Shown here piece after piece: positions 40,095 to 50,900 of a stretch of DNA of 64,000 nt (position 1 is the first letter of the stretch; the number at the start of each line of letters is the position of its first letter). The stretch is taken from assembly GCF_028368995.1 (NCBI RefSeq), contig NZ_JAQNDL010000002.1, positions 1,175,724-1,239,723 on the forward strand, given 5' to 3'. The translations under genes were made by a program, and so were the position numbers. Origin of the DNA: Nannocystis bainbridge (lineage in GTDB: Bacteria > Myxococcota_A > Polyangia > Nannocystales > Nannocystaceae). A model generated the notes under the pieces. It searched no databases. It saw only the letters and a list, made by a program, of their open reading frames with translations, and had not been told where the DNA came from.

Positions 40095-40613
40095 TCAGGA
40101 CTCCTGGCCGGAGTCCTCGATGGTGACGGTCTTGCTGGTCGCGCCGTTGCGCGAGCCGACCTTCTCCATCGCGTCCACGACCTCGGCGCCGGACACGAGC
40201 TTGCCGAACACCACGTGCTTGCCGTCGAGCCAGGGGGTCTCGGCGGTGGTGATGAAGAACTGCGAGCCGTTGGTGCCGGGGCCGGCGTTCGCCATCGACA
40301 GCAGGTACTTGCCCTGGTGCTTCAGGTTGAAGTTCTCGTCGGCGAACTTCTCGCCGTAGATCGACTCGCCGCCGGTGCCGTTGCCGCGGGTGAAGTCGCC
40401 GCCCTGGCACATGAAGCCGGGGATGATGCGGTGGAAGCTCGAGCCCTTGAAGTGGAGCGGCTTGCCGGAGCGGCCGACGCCCTTCTCGCCGGTGCTCAGC
40501 GCGCGGAAGTTCTCCGCGGTCTTCGGCACGACGTCAGCGAAAAGCTCGAACACGATGCGGCCGGCGGGAGCACCGCCGATGGAAATGTCGAAAAAGACGC
40601 GCGGGTTTGCCAT
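40095..40613 (-). CDS. ppiA: Cyclophilin-type peptidyl-prolyl isomerase
   Basis: 172 residues from ATG 40613, close in form to eukaryotic cyclophilin A: VFFDISIGGAPAGRIVFELF, then FHRIIPGFMCQGGDFT with the catalytic Arg, the site GSQFFITT, the Trp in TPWLDGKHVVFG, and the C-terminal strand. No signal peptide, so it is cytoplasmic. It speeds proline isomerisation during folding. On the minus strand TAAAGT lies 10 nt upstream of the start. The extension to 40712 has no conserved sequence. Confidence 0.95.
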   Translation of the reverse strand: MANPRVFFDISIGGAPAGRIVFELFADVVPKTAENFRALSTGEKGVGRSGKPLHFKGSSFHRIIPGFMCQGGDFTRGNGTGGESIYGEKFADENFNLKHQGKYLLSMANAGPGTNGSQFFITTAETPWLDGKHVVFGKLVSGAEVVDAMEKVGSRNGATSKTVTIEDSGQES

Positions 40614-40982
40614 GAGGCCGCGGACTTTACCACAACCCGGCACGGGCGCCGGCGGGCAGGGCGCCGCAGAACCGCGTGAACCGGCGAGCCCGGCGTTCCC
40701 TTCGGAGGTCACGCCCGCGTCGGGCGAGAAAAAAACGCGAGCGGGTCGCCCGACATGATTTGGCCGAAGTTCAACCCCTACATCTAGTAGGTGGGATCTG
40801 CGTTAGCCGCGTCGGGCTTCTCGTCGGACGAGCCTGCGCACCAGCGACCAGAGACGGACCCCTGGCTGAACGGAGTAGGTAGAACTTTGGGCCTCATGCC
40901 GAGCGTCCCGCTCGCGTCTTCACTGTAGCACCACTCCGTCGACGTGGCGACGTGCGCGACGCCCGACATCATCTGGATCACC
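40614..40982. other. Gene-free stretch with a hairpin
   Basis: About 370 bp between the ppiA start and the stop of the CxxCH lipoprotein gene. GTCGGGCGA (40719-40727) pairs with TCGCCCGAC (40746-40754) across an 18-base loop containing a run of seven A. An open frame on the minus strand (40784-41068) gives an unremarkable peptide and overlaps the lipoprotein gene; it was not accepted as a gene. Confidence 0.5.
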
Positions 40983-41588
40983 TCACTGCAACGGCCACGG
41001 GGTGAGGACGTAATCGGACCCACCTGCGTGGCAGCCGGTGCACAGCTTGACGCCGGTGTCGTCCGCATACACGGTGGCGTCGAGGCGCTCGTACCAGTAC
41101 CAGCCGTCGCCCTCCGCGCTGTCGGGGGCGAGCTTGACCATCACGGCGTAACCGACGATCGCGTCGGTGCCGCTGCCATACAACTCCTTGACGGAGGCGG
41201 CGCCCGCGAGGTGCTCGGTGTCCGCGGCGAGCGAGTCGGCGAGCGCGGGGTTGACGAAGGTCCGCACGTTGCCGCCGTGCGGGCCCGAGGACGCGTGGAT
41301 CTGCGATTCGGACGGCCAGCTGCGGTAGGCGCCGCCGGCGAGCCAGGCCTCGAGCGCTTCGGCCGAGTCGGTGGGCGGCGCGACCTCGGTGTCGCCGGTC
41401 GTGCTCGCAGTGCTCGCGTCGGGGGCGGTCGCGGACGGATCGTCTCCGGTCGCGCTCGTGGTCGTCACGGTCGAGCTCGTCGAAACCTCCGAGGTCGTGC
41501 CGTCGCTGTCGCCGGGCTCCTCGGCGGCACCGCACGCGCAGGCGAAGAGGGTAAGGACGAGGCTGAGGCGCGCGCTGGGTTCGGCCAT
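40983..41588 (-). CDS. Lipoprotein with a CxxCH haem-binding motif
   Basis: 201 residues from ATG 41588. The lipobox is in LFACACG. A Thr/Ser/Asp linker (about 25-70) is followed by a globular region of about 125 residues with YRSWPSESQIHASSGPHGG and, near the C-terminus, CTGCHAG, a single c-type haem motif. Length and order suggest a small mono-haem cytochrome-P460-like or related envelope protein, but the subfamily is unsure. The longer upstream frame lacks a signal peptide, so it was not used. Confidence 0.65.
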   Translation of the reverse strand: MAEPSARLSLVLTLFACACGAAEEPGDSDGTTSEVSTSSTVTTTSATGDDPSATAPDASTASTTGDTEVAPPTDSAEALEAWLAGGAYRSWPSESQIHASSGPHGGNVRTFVNPALADSLAADTEHLAGAASVKELYGSGTDAIVGYAVMVKLAPDSAEGDGWYWYERLDATVYADDTGVKLCTGCHAGGSDYVLTPWPLQ

Positions 41589-41754
41589 GCGCGGCGTCAA
41601 CGGGGCGACGCGGCGGGAGTTACAGTGCGTCGCCTCGCTCGCGCCCTGGCGTGAGCGCGGGTCGAACGTCGATCGTGCGGGGGCGAGCGAGACGGGAGCG
41701 TCGTGCAGGGCGACCACGACGCGGCGCCGCTGCGCGAGCGACCCCTCGCGGGAG

Positions 41755-42819
<1,065 letters not shown>

Positions 42820-42822
<3 letters not shown>

Positions 42823-42930
42823 GATGTCCTCCGGGACATGTCGAAAAGGGAATGTCGAATCGGACAGGTATGAAGGAGCAGGTCCGAACGGACAGGTCCG
42901 AACGGACAGGTCCGAACGGTCAGCCGGCGC
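42820..42930. repeat. 14-bp-phased palindrome array filling an operon gap, 8 units
   Basis: Cores at 42823, 42837, 42851, 42865, 42879, 42893, 42907 and 42921, exactly 14 bp apart. The array spans the whole gap between the phosphotransferase start (42822) and the acyl-CoA dehydrogenase stop (42920-42922). The last four carry CAGG or CAGC, with GAAC in the spacer (CAGGTCCGAACGGA). Confidence 0.9.
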
Positions 42931-44125
42931 GGCCGGGGCGGTGGCGGGCGAGGATCCGGCGGGCGGCGGCGACCTTGTGGACCTCGTCGGGACCGTCGTA
43001 GATCCGCGCGCCGCGCTCGCGGGTGTAGAAGAAGGCGAGCACGGTGTCGTCGGTGAGGCCGAGCGCGCCGTGGACCTGGATCGCGCGGTCGAGGACCTCG
43101 GACAGGACCTCGGCGACGTGGAACTTGATCAGCGAGATGTCGTCGCGGGCGGCGGCGAAGCCGTGCTGGTCGATGAGCCAGGCGGTGCGCAGGACCAGCA
43201 GGCGGGCGGCGTCGATGCGGGCGCGGCACTCGGCCAGCCAGGCCTGGACGATCTGCTTGTCGCCGAGGTGCTCGCCCGGGGCGAGCTCGCGGGCGACGGC
43301 CCGCGCGGCCATCAGGCCGAGGGCGCGCTCGCAGATGCCGAGCCAGCGCATGCAGTGGTGGATCCGCCCGGGGCCGAGGCGCTCCTGGGCGATGACGAAG
43401 CCGCCGTGCGCCGGGCCGAGCAAGCTGTCCCTCGGGACACGACAGGCGGTGAACTCGAGCTCGGCGTGCGAGTCCCAGCCGGCGCCGGCGTGGCCGAAGA
43501 TCGGGACGTTGCGGACGCGGCGAAACCCGGGGGTGTCGGTCGGGACGATCAGCATGCTGGCGCGCCGATGGGCCTCGGCAGCGGGATCGGTGACGGCCAT
43601 GACGACGGCGAAGGCGGCCCCGTCGGCGCCGGTGGTGAACCACTTGCGGCCGTCGAGCACGTAGTCGTCGCCGTCGAGGCGGGCGGCGCAGCGCAGCAAG
43701 GTGGGGTTGGAGCCGGCGGTGTCGGGCTCGGTCATGGCGAAGCAGCTGCGGATGTCGCCGCGCAGGAGCGGCTCCAACCAGCGCTCGCGCTGGGCCGGGC
43801 TGGCGTAGCGGTGGAGGATCTCCATGTTGCCGGCGTCGGGCGCCTGGCAGTTGCAGGCGAGGTGACCGAGCGGGCTGCCGCCGAGGACCTCGCTGAGGAG
43901 GCCGTGATCGAGGAGCGAGAGGCCGAGGCCACCCTCCTCTTTGGCCATCTGCGGCAGCCACAGGCCCTCGGCGCGGGCCGCGGCGCGCAGGCCGGCGACG
44001 ATGTCGTCGCAGTCGGCGACGCCGCGTGCGAGCACGGTCGGCTCGACCGGGAGGACGTGGGTGCGCATGAAGGCGCGGGCTCGGTCGAGCAGGGCCGCGG
44101 TCGCGGGCGGGATCGCGAAGTCCAT
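42920..44125 (-). CDS. Acyl-CoA dehydrogenase
   Basis: 401 residues, normal for the family. N-terminal helices, then the FAD-binding beta domain with CFAMTEPDTAGSNPT and FTTGADGA, then C-terminal helices with the HGALGLTDDT region and the CoA/FAD-contacting sequence near RIYDGPDEVHKV. The catalytic base position varies in this family and was not assigned. It forms an ACAD10/11-like pair with the phosphotransferase gene downstream on the same strand; fatty-acid or hydroxy-acid oxidation in the cytoplasm is the likely role. Confidence 0.92.
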   Translation of the reverse strand: MDFAIPPATAALLDRARAFMRTHVLPVEPTVLARGVADCDDIVAGLRAAARAEGLWLPQMAKEEGGLGLSLLDHGLLSEVLGGSPLGHLACNCQAPDAGNMEILHRYASPAQRERWLEPLLRGDIRSCFAMTEPDTAGSNPTLLRCAARLDGDDYVLDGRKWFTTGADGAAFAVVMAVTDPAAEAHRRASMLIVPTDTPGFRRVRNVPIFGHAGAGWDSHAELEFTACRVPRDSLLGPAHGGFVIAQERLGPGRIHHCMRWLGICERALGLMAARAVARELAPGEHLGDKQIVQAWLAECRARIDAARLLVLRTAWLIDQHGFAAARDDISLIKFHVAEVLSEVLDRAIQVHGALGLTDDTVLAFFYTRERGARIYDGPDEVHKVAAARRILARHRPGRAG

Positions 44126-44331
44126 GGTGCCGCGAGGCTACCGCAGGAGATGCTTCAGGGGCCATCGGGGCCGCGAGGCGTGGCGAGCCGCGGCGAGTCG
44201 TGGCGGGCGAGCCGTATCAGGCGGCAGCGGGCGGCGTTCTGCCGGGGAGCAGGCTGGGCGCTCGCCTGGTACTCGTGGCGCGGCCGGAAGGTGCGACCGA
44301 GCGGCCCAGCGGGGATGCCGACAGCCGGCGT

Positions 44332-45054
44332 TCAGCGCAGGGTCACGTGGGCGCGCTCGTGGATGTGCGGGAGGGCGTTGAAGACCCGCAGCTGCATCTC
44401 GCCGGGGCGGTAGGCGAGCTCGGTCAGCGAGGCGTTGTGGACGATGAAGCTGGTCTTGAGGCCAGCCCAGGTGTCGAGCCCGAGCGCCAGCGCCGTGACG
44501 ACGCCGACCGGCCCGGCCGAGCTGACGACGAGCACGGTGCTGCGGCGCGGGTGCTGCTGCATGACCCGCTCGAGGCCGCGGGCGACGCGGCCCTGGAACG
44601 CGGCGAACGGCTCGACCGCGGGGTGCTCGACGCGACCCTCGTGCCAGCGGCGCATGGCGGCCTGGAACACCAGCTCGAAGGCCCGCTGGTGACCGGGGCT
44701 GCCGCGCTCGGCGCCCATCCAGGCGGTGGCGAGGGCGGCGAGCTCGGGGTCGGCCTCGCACAGCGCGGGCATGGCGTCCTTCATCAGCGCGATCGCGGGG
44801 TACTCGTCGAACTCGAGCAGCTCGCTCGGCGCGGGGAACTCGGCGCCGGCCTGCTGCGCGCCGGCGACCAGCAGCGCGGCGGTGTCGCGCTGACGCTTGC
44901 GCGGGCCGGCGTAGATCGCCTGCGGCGGATCGATCATGCCCGCGAGGTAGCGACCGAGGGCGCTGGCCTGCTGCTCGCCGAGCGGGGAGAGCACGTCGTA
45001 GTCGGCGGCGCCGAGCGACGCCTGGCCGTGGCGGATGATCAGCAGTCGGCTCAC
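44332..45054 (-). CDS. Histidine phosphatase family protein
   Basis: 240 residues from GTG 45054. The signature LLIIRHGQAS (about 5-14) carries the phospho-accepting His, and the second catalytic His is in VLVVSSAGPVGVV, where a Ser replaces the usual His in the SHG motif, so activity is in doubt or relies on another residue. Conserved Arg residues are present near 55. It belongs to the phosphoglycerate-mutase-like phosphatases. The frame extends upstream to 45261, but that part lies in repeats and CACGAT is 7 nt before GTG 45054. Confidence 0.75.
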   Translation of the reverse strand: MSRLLIIRHGQASLGAADYDVLSPLGEQQASALGRYLAGMIDPPQAIYAGPRKRQRDTAALLVAGAQQAGAEFPAPSELLEFDEYPAIALMKDAMPALCEADPELAALATAWMGAERGSPGHQRAFELVFQAAMRRWHEGRVEHPAVEPFAAFQGRVARGLERVMQQHPRRSTVLVVSSAGPVGVVTALALGLDTWAGLKTSFIVHNASLTELAYRPGEMQLRVFNALPHIHERAHVTLR

Positions 45055-45161
45055 GCCGGCGATCGTGCCCGCGGCGGTGGGCCGGATCAATCCGAGCGGC
45101 GCCAGCCTCGCGTGTGCGGGGGCACGAGCGGGCGCGGCCGACGACGCTCGCCGGTACGAAG

Positions 45162-45314
45162 GGACATGTCCTTCGGGGCATGTGTGTGTCGCTGCGACGC
45201 GTCGAACGGCGGGCGGGTCGCGTACGGGGATCGGTCCGAAAGGGCATGTCCTTCGGGACATGGGCGAACGGACATGTTCAAAACGGCATGCGCGAAAGGA
45301 CAGGTCCTTGCGGA
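45162..45314. repeat. 14-bp-phased palindrome arrays, 2 + 5 units
   Basis: Cores at 45165 and 45179, then 45245, 45259, 45273, 45287 and 45301, all exact 14-bp steps. They occupy the 284-bp gap between the small membrane protein gene and the phosphatase gene. The gap holds no convincing gene. Confidence 0.88.
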
Positions 45315-45338
45315 GCCTGTCCTCGGTGCCGGCGCGGC

Positions 45339-45695
45339 TCAGCGCTTCGAGATCTCGGCGTCGAGCTGGCGCTCGATCGCCTCGAGCTCTCGCATCTTGC
45401 GCTCGAAGTCGTCGCCGCCGCTGCGCTTGCGGCCGGGGCCGAGGGCGCGGGCGCTGCGGCCGCCGGTGACGGCCTTGCGCTCGCCGCTGCCGGCGACCAG
45501 GCGGTAGCCGATGTAGCCGGCGCCGGCGAGGGCGCCGACGAACAGGACGTTGCCCAGGACGGCGAAGAACAGGCCGAACACCATGCGGGCGGCGATCATC
45601 AGGGCGAACAGGCCGCCGAGCACGAGCAGCGAACCCTTGGCGAAGCGAGAGGCGACGCTGGGGCGATCGTCGTCGTCATGTTCGTAGGAACCCAT
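45339..45695 (-). CDS. Small membrane protein, function unknown
   Basis: 118 residues from ATG 45695; ATG 45704 is possible. After a short acidic N-terminus (YEHDDDDRP) come two hydrophobic segments (about 21-42 and 47-64), then a basic, helical C-terminal tail (about 72-118) ending in a coiled-coil-like stretch (FERKMRELEAIERQLD). No family was recognised. TATCCA lies 8 nt before ATG 45695. The gene stands alone between the phosphatase and pseudokinase genes on the same strand. Confidence 0.6.
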   Translation of the reverse strand: MGSYEHDDDDRPSVASRFAKGSLLVLGGLFALMIAARMVFGLFFAVLGNVLFVGALAGAGYIGYRLVAGSGERKAVTGGRSARALGPGRKRSGGDDFERKMRELEAIERQLDAEISKR

Positions 45696-45820
45696 GGACA
45701 TCATGGATAGGCGATGGCGGAGGCGGTGGCAAACCCTCCGGCGCGGTCGGCCGCCAGGTCGCCCGGTGCGGGCCGATGCGCGGTCCCGGCGAGGCTGCGG
45801 GCCTTAAAGTCACACGCGCG

Positions 45821-47665
45821 TCACGGCCCTGCAGGGGGCCGCGGAGCGGCGGCCGGGTCCGGCGAGTCGAGGGCGCCATCGCCGGGCAAGCGCGCGCCAG
45901 GGGTCGCCTTGCGCGGCAAGGAGGCCGGCTTCGGGCGCGCCGCGGGCCATCCGCCGTCGAGCGGTGCGGGGGCCTCGGCGCCTGGGACGGGCGGGGAGGA
46001 CCGGGGCGGCGTGGGCGTCGATGGGGCGACCGGGGCGAGGGCGTGCTCCGGGGGCGAGGCGGGGAGGTCTGCTGCAGGTGGAGCGACACTCGTCGCTGCG
46101 TCCGGGCCCTCGCTGGCCGGGAGCCGGTCTGTGGGGTGCTCGTCGGCGCCCGAGCAGTCGTCGGGCTGCGGGTCGGTGCAGGGGCCCTCGGGGTCGTCGG
46201 TGGACTCCAGGGGCGAGCTGGGGACGGGAGGACCCATGCGGCTCGTCGCGGCGTCGGACGGGGAATACGCCGCGGCGCGCCGGGTCGACAGCGCGACGGC
46301 GCCGTCGAGCGAGCCGCCGATCGCGGTCCGCAGCGGCGCAGGCCGCAGCGAGCCGCTGACGATGCCGGCGGTGACGAGGGCCAGCCCGGCCGCGACCAGC
46401 AGCGGGACCAGGCGACGCGGCCACAAGCCGCGCGCGGGGGGCTCGGACGGCGGCGCGACCCAGCGAGCGGCGGAGTCGCTGGCGCGGCCGTAGGGCAGGG
46501 TGGGCGCGCTGTCGTGGAGCGAGGCGTCGCGCGACAGCGAGGCGCTGCTGCTGGCGGCGCCGGCGGTCGAGTCGCCGGCCTCGAGCACGTCGCGCCAGGG
46601 GTGCTCGCCGGTGCTGGCGGCGTCGGAGGCCGGCACGAGGCCGGCGCGGCCCGACAGGCGGGCCCGGTCGACCCGCATGCTGATGGCCGAAGCCCGCGGC
46701 TCGAGGTGCTCGGTGAAGTCGTCGGCGTCGCTGTCGAGCGTGCCGCTGAATTGCAGCCGACCCACTTCGATCGCCGCCATCGCGTTGGCGAGCGCCATCA
46801 CGGTGGGCCAGCGATCGTCGGGCGATTTGGCGAGCGCGCGCAGGACGATGGCCTCGAGCTCGGCGGGGATCCGGCGCCGCACGGCCGCGGAGAACGGCGG
46901 AGGCGGGGTGATGAGGTGCGCCGCGAGCACGTGGGCCGGCCGCGCGTCGACGAACGGGACCCGCCCGGTGAGGCACTCGTAGAGGATGACGCCGAGCGCG
47001 TAGACGTCGGTGCGGCGATCGATGACGCCGGTGCTGATCTGCTCGGGCGCGGCGTAGCGGGCCAGCTGCAGCGCGGCGCCGGGCTCGGCGCACGACCACA
47101 CGCGGCCGCCGCTGGCGACCAGCAGGCCCGGGCTGACGACCTTGAGCGTGCCCGGGTCGTTCTTGTCGCGCACCGGGTAGAGGCTGCTGGTCGAGAGATC
47201 CTGGCGGATCACCCCGTGCTCGTGGGACAGGTGCACGATCTGGCAGGCGCGCACCATCAACGAGCGCAGCCGCTGCCACCGCGGCGGACCCTGCCGCGCC
47301 AGCTCGTCGGCCAGGCTGGCGTCGGGGAACACGTCGGTGACGAGGTACAGCCGATCGCAGGCGTCGTGGCCGAGATCGAGGAGATCGACCAGGTCGGCGA
47401 GCAGCGGCGAGTCGCCGCGCGGGAGCCGGAGGTTGCGGGTGCGCCGGAGGTCGAGCCGCGCCAGCAGCTCGTCGCCGCCGCTCAGCTCGGGGGTCACGAA
47501 CCTCACCGCGACCGTGCGCGCGAGCTCGAGATCCTCGGCGCGCACGAGCTCGCCGAGCGCGTCACGGCCGAGCCGGGTGACGAGGCGATAACGACCGGCC
47601 AGGAGTGAACCTGGCCCCGGGGCCATCAGGCCGTCGGCGCGCGGTCTGTCGTCGGTGCTCGCCAT
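45821..47665 (-). CDS. Membrane-anchored Ser/Thr pseudokinase
   Basis: 614 residues. Residues 24-290 have the bacterial Ser/Thr kinase fold with the C-lobe sequence RYAAPEQ, then DVYALGVILYECLTGRVPF, but key residues are changed: the glycine loop is GRDALG, the ATP-binding Lys is Arg 55 (VAVRF), the HRD loop is RQD with Ser at the usual Lys and Asn positions (IRQDLSTSS), and the DFG motif is VSPG. A linker follows, then one transmembrane helix (about 418-438) and a Pro/Ser/Asp-rich extracytoplasmic tail. It is likely a catalytically dead scaffold or sensor. It lies divergent from the giant TPR gene, a possible partner. Confidence 0.8.
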   Translation of the reverse strand: MASTDDRPRADGLMAPGPGSLLAGRYRLVTRLGRDALGELVRAEDLELARTVAVRFVTPELSGGDELLARLDLRRTRNLRLPRGDSPLLADLVDLLDLGHDACDRLYLVTDVFPDASLADELARQGPPRWQRLRSLMVRACQIVHLSHEHGVIRQDLSTSSLYPVRDKNDPGTLKVVSPGLLVASGGRVWSCAEPGAALQLARYAAPEQISTGVIDRRTDVYALGVILYECLTGRVPFVDARPAHVLAAHLITPPPPFSAAVRRRIPAELEAIVLRALAKSPDDRWPTVMALANAMAAIEVGRLQFSGTLDSDADDFTEHLEPRASAISMRVDRARLSGRAGLVPASDAASTGEHPWRDVLEAGDSTAGAASSSASLSRDASLHDSAPTLPYGRASDSAARWVAPPSEPPARGLWPRRLVPLLVAAGLALVTAGIVSGSLRPAPLRTAIGGSLDGAVALSTRRAAAYSPSDAATSRMGPPVPSSPLESTDDPEGPCTDPQPDDCSGADEHPTDRLPASEGPDAATSVAPPAADLPASPPEHALAPVAPSTPTPPRSSPPVPGAEAPAPLDGGWPAARPKPASLPRKATPGARLPGDGALDSPDPAAAPRPPAGP

Positions 47666-47958
47666 GGGTCCGTCGCAAGCATAGTGACCAGCGGGCGAGC
47701 GAGCGCAACAAATTTGCTTTTTGGCGGCTGACCTTTGGGCCAGATCGATCTCGAGGCGGCGGCGGCGACGATCGGCGGCGGCGAACGAGCGGGGTCGCGG
47801 CGCCGATGTGCGGTCGCTACGGCGCCGGTCGCGAGATCGCGGCGGCGAGCCGGGCGAGCGGTCTGCGGTGTTCGCGCGAAATGCCCGAATCGGCGCAACT
47901 GCGGCGGATTTCCGGTCGCATGCGGCCGGGCTACAGGTCGATCGGGCCCCGGATCGGG

Positions 47959-47964
47959 CATACT
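47959..47964 (+). promoter_or_regulatory. -10-like CATACT upstream of the TPR gene
   Basis: CATACT ends 10 nt before GTG 47975. No Shine-Dalgarno sequence is seen in between. Confidence 0.35.
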
Positions 47965-47974
47965 CGCGGGCACC

Positions 47975-50900
47975 GTGGCGCAGCAAGACGACAAGGGTGG
48001 AAAGCCCGCGAGCACTCCGGGTCGGCCTCCTATCACTCTCCCCGGCGGGCCGCTGCGGGACGACGAGATTCCCCGCGATCCCGCGGATCTCTTCGACGCC
48101 ATCATCGTCGACGAGCGAGCGACCGGGCTGGGCGTGGCTGCCCGTCCGGGGGCCATCCCGCCGATGCCGACGATGCCGCCGATGGAGGTCGACATCGACG
48201 AGGAGATCGAGCTGCAAGCGGACGAACCGGCGCGGCCCCCCTCGCGGCCGGTGCCGCCGGCGCCGCGAGCGCCCGAGATCAAGGCCGACAAGCCGGAGCC
48301 GAGCAAGCCGGCGCCGGCGCCCACCAGGCCGGAGCCGTCGCGGCCGTTTGCCAAGCTCAGCGAGCCCAAGCCGGCGGCCGAGTCCGGCAAGCCGGCGCCG
48401 CCGACGTTCGGGGCCGGCGGGCTCGGCAAGAGCCTCGGCTCCATGCCGATGCGTGGGGTCTCGCGGCCCACGCCGGCGCTCGGCAATACGACGCTGATCG
48501 GCAGCGGGCCGACGGCCAAGGCGCCGTCGCAGCCGCAACCGGCCGCGCCGGGGTCGCCGCTGGTGGTCCCGCCCGGTCGCAGGCCTGACGAGTCCGGCAC
48601 CCGCAAGACGGTCGCCGACGATCTCGAGGTCGATCTCGAGAGCGACGTGCCGGCGGCCGCGCCGAGCATCGACGTGCTGGCGGTGACCGCCCGCGACGGC
48701 GAGATCGATCCGGCGGTGGTGCAGGCGGCGAGGGCCGAGGTCCCGCGCGCCTCCGAGTCGGCGACGCGGCTCTCCAACCCCGACACCACGCCGCGGCCCG
48801 GTCCGGCGGCGCCGATGCCCGAGGCGCTGCGCACCCGCCTGCTGGCCCGCGGCGCGCCGCCTCCCGGTCCCAGAGGACAGGCTCCTTCGGACAGGTCCCC
48901 TGTGCCAGGTGCTCCAGGACAGGTCCTTGGGGACAGGTCCTCGGGGCCAGCTCCGCTCGCGCCCGGCGAGCCGCCGCGCTCGCGGACCACGCCGATGTCG
49001 GGCCCCTCGGGGGTGCCGGCGACCGGCGCTCGCGGGCCCTCGGGGCCGGTGACGCGGACCATCTCGAGCCCGGCGATGGCGGCCGAGAACCCGTTCCTGC
49101 GCGCGGCCCAGGCCCAGATCGAGGCGTGGGAGGCCGAGCTGGCGACCCAGCCCGACCTGTTCCGCGCGGCCCGGCTGTCGTACGAGATCGGCCGGCTCTA
49201 CGAGTACCCGCTCGGCGACGTGGTCCAGGCCGGGACCTACTACCTGCGCGCGCACGGGCTGGCGCCCGAGTTTTTGCCGGTGGTCCGCGGGGCGCGGCGC
49301 TCGCTGCTGGCGCAGAAGAACTGGTCGCGCGCGCTGCCGCTGTTCGACACCGAGATCCGGCTGACGTCGGAGCAGAAGCGCAAGGCGGCGCTGCTGGCCG
49401 CCAAGGCGACGGTGCTGCTCGACGGGCTGGCCAACGACGGCGAGGCGCGGGCGACGTTCGCCCAGGCCCGCGACCTCGACCCGAGCAACGTCGCCTACCT
49501 GCGGGCGCTCGAGCAGCTCGACGCCAAGGCCGGCGCGTGGGACCAGCTCGAGCGGACGACCGCGCAGCTGGCCAGCGCGGTCGAGAAGGACCCGCGCCTG
49601 CGCTCGGCGCTGGTGGCCCGCCGGGCCCACCTGGCCGAGGTGCGGCTCAAGAGCGTCGGCAGCTCGGTGGAGCTGCTCGAGACGGCGCTCGACCTCGATC
49701 CGGCGGCGTCGGGCGCGTTCGCGGCGCTCAAGCGCCTGCACCACGGGCAGCACCGCTGGCGCGAGCTCATCAGCGTGCTCGAGCGCGAGGCCCAGCAGCT
49801 GGGCGATCCCGACGTGCGGGCGATGTCCTACTACCGGATCGCCCGCCTGCACTCGGAGCGGCTCGGCAGCCGCGACAAGGCGATCGCCGCGCTCGAGCGC
49901 TCGGTCGCCGAGAGCCCGCGCTACCGCCTGGTGCTCGAGGAGCTGATCCGCCTGTACGAGGCCGCGGAGCGCTACGACGCGATGACGCACACGCTGCAGG
50001 CGCTGGTCGAGCTGCTCGAGCTGCCGTCGGAGAAGATCAGCGTCCTCTACCAGATCGGCGACATCGTCGAGCACCGCCTGCACAACGAGGACGAGGCGAT
50101 GGAGTGGTACGAGGCGGCGCTGGAGATCGAGCCGGCTTACCGCCCGAGCCTGCGCGCGCTGTCGAAGCTGCTGACGCGCAAGAAGCAGTGGGACCGGCTG
50201 CTGCACATGCTGCAGGCCGAGGCCGAGGCGGTCAACGACGGCACGCGGGCGGCCGCGGCGTACACCAAGATGGCGGAGATCCACGAGGTCCAGCTCGAGG
50301 ATCCGGAGCGGGCGATGGAGTACCACTCGCGCGCGCTGACGCTGCACCCGGGCCTGGCGACGGCGTTCAAGGCGCTGCTGCGGCTGTTCGCCGCCTCGGG
50401 CCGCCACCACGAGCTCATCGAGCTGCTCGAGCGCGGCATCGACTCGGCCGAGGAGGACGATCGCCGGATCGCGTACCTCACCCGCATCGCCGACCTCTAC
50501 GTCGACTACCTCAACGAGCCGGTCCAGGCCGCGCACACGTACCGCCGGATCCTCAAGATCGACCCCGACCACATCGGGGCGATCCACGCGCTGCAGCGGG
50601 CCTGCGAGCTGGCCGGGCGCTACAAGGAGCTGGTCGAGGCGATCGAGCTCGAGGCGAGCAAGACGCTCGACAAGCCGCGCATCGTCCAGCTGCTCCACCG
50701 CGCCGGCGAGGTGCTCGACGAGAAGCTCGACGACCGCGACGGCGCGCTGGTCCGCCTGCGCCGCGTGCTCGAGGTCGACCCGAAGTACGCGCCGGCGCTG
50801 GCGAGCATCGGTCGCCTGTACCATCGGACAGGTCGCTGGGACGAGCTGCTGCACACCTACGAGCGCGAGCTGGCGATCACGCCGCCGGGCAAGGCCGCGG

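Noticed and set aside
40784..41068. Small minus-strand ORF upstream of ppiA
   Set aside because: Overlaps the CxxCH lipoprotein gene and shows no signal peptide, motif or ribosome binding site.
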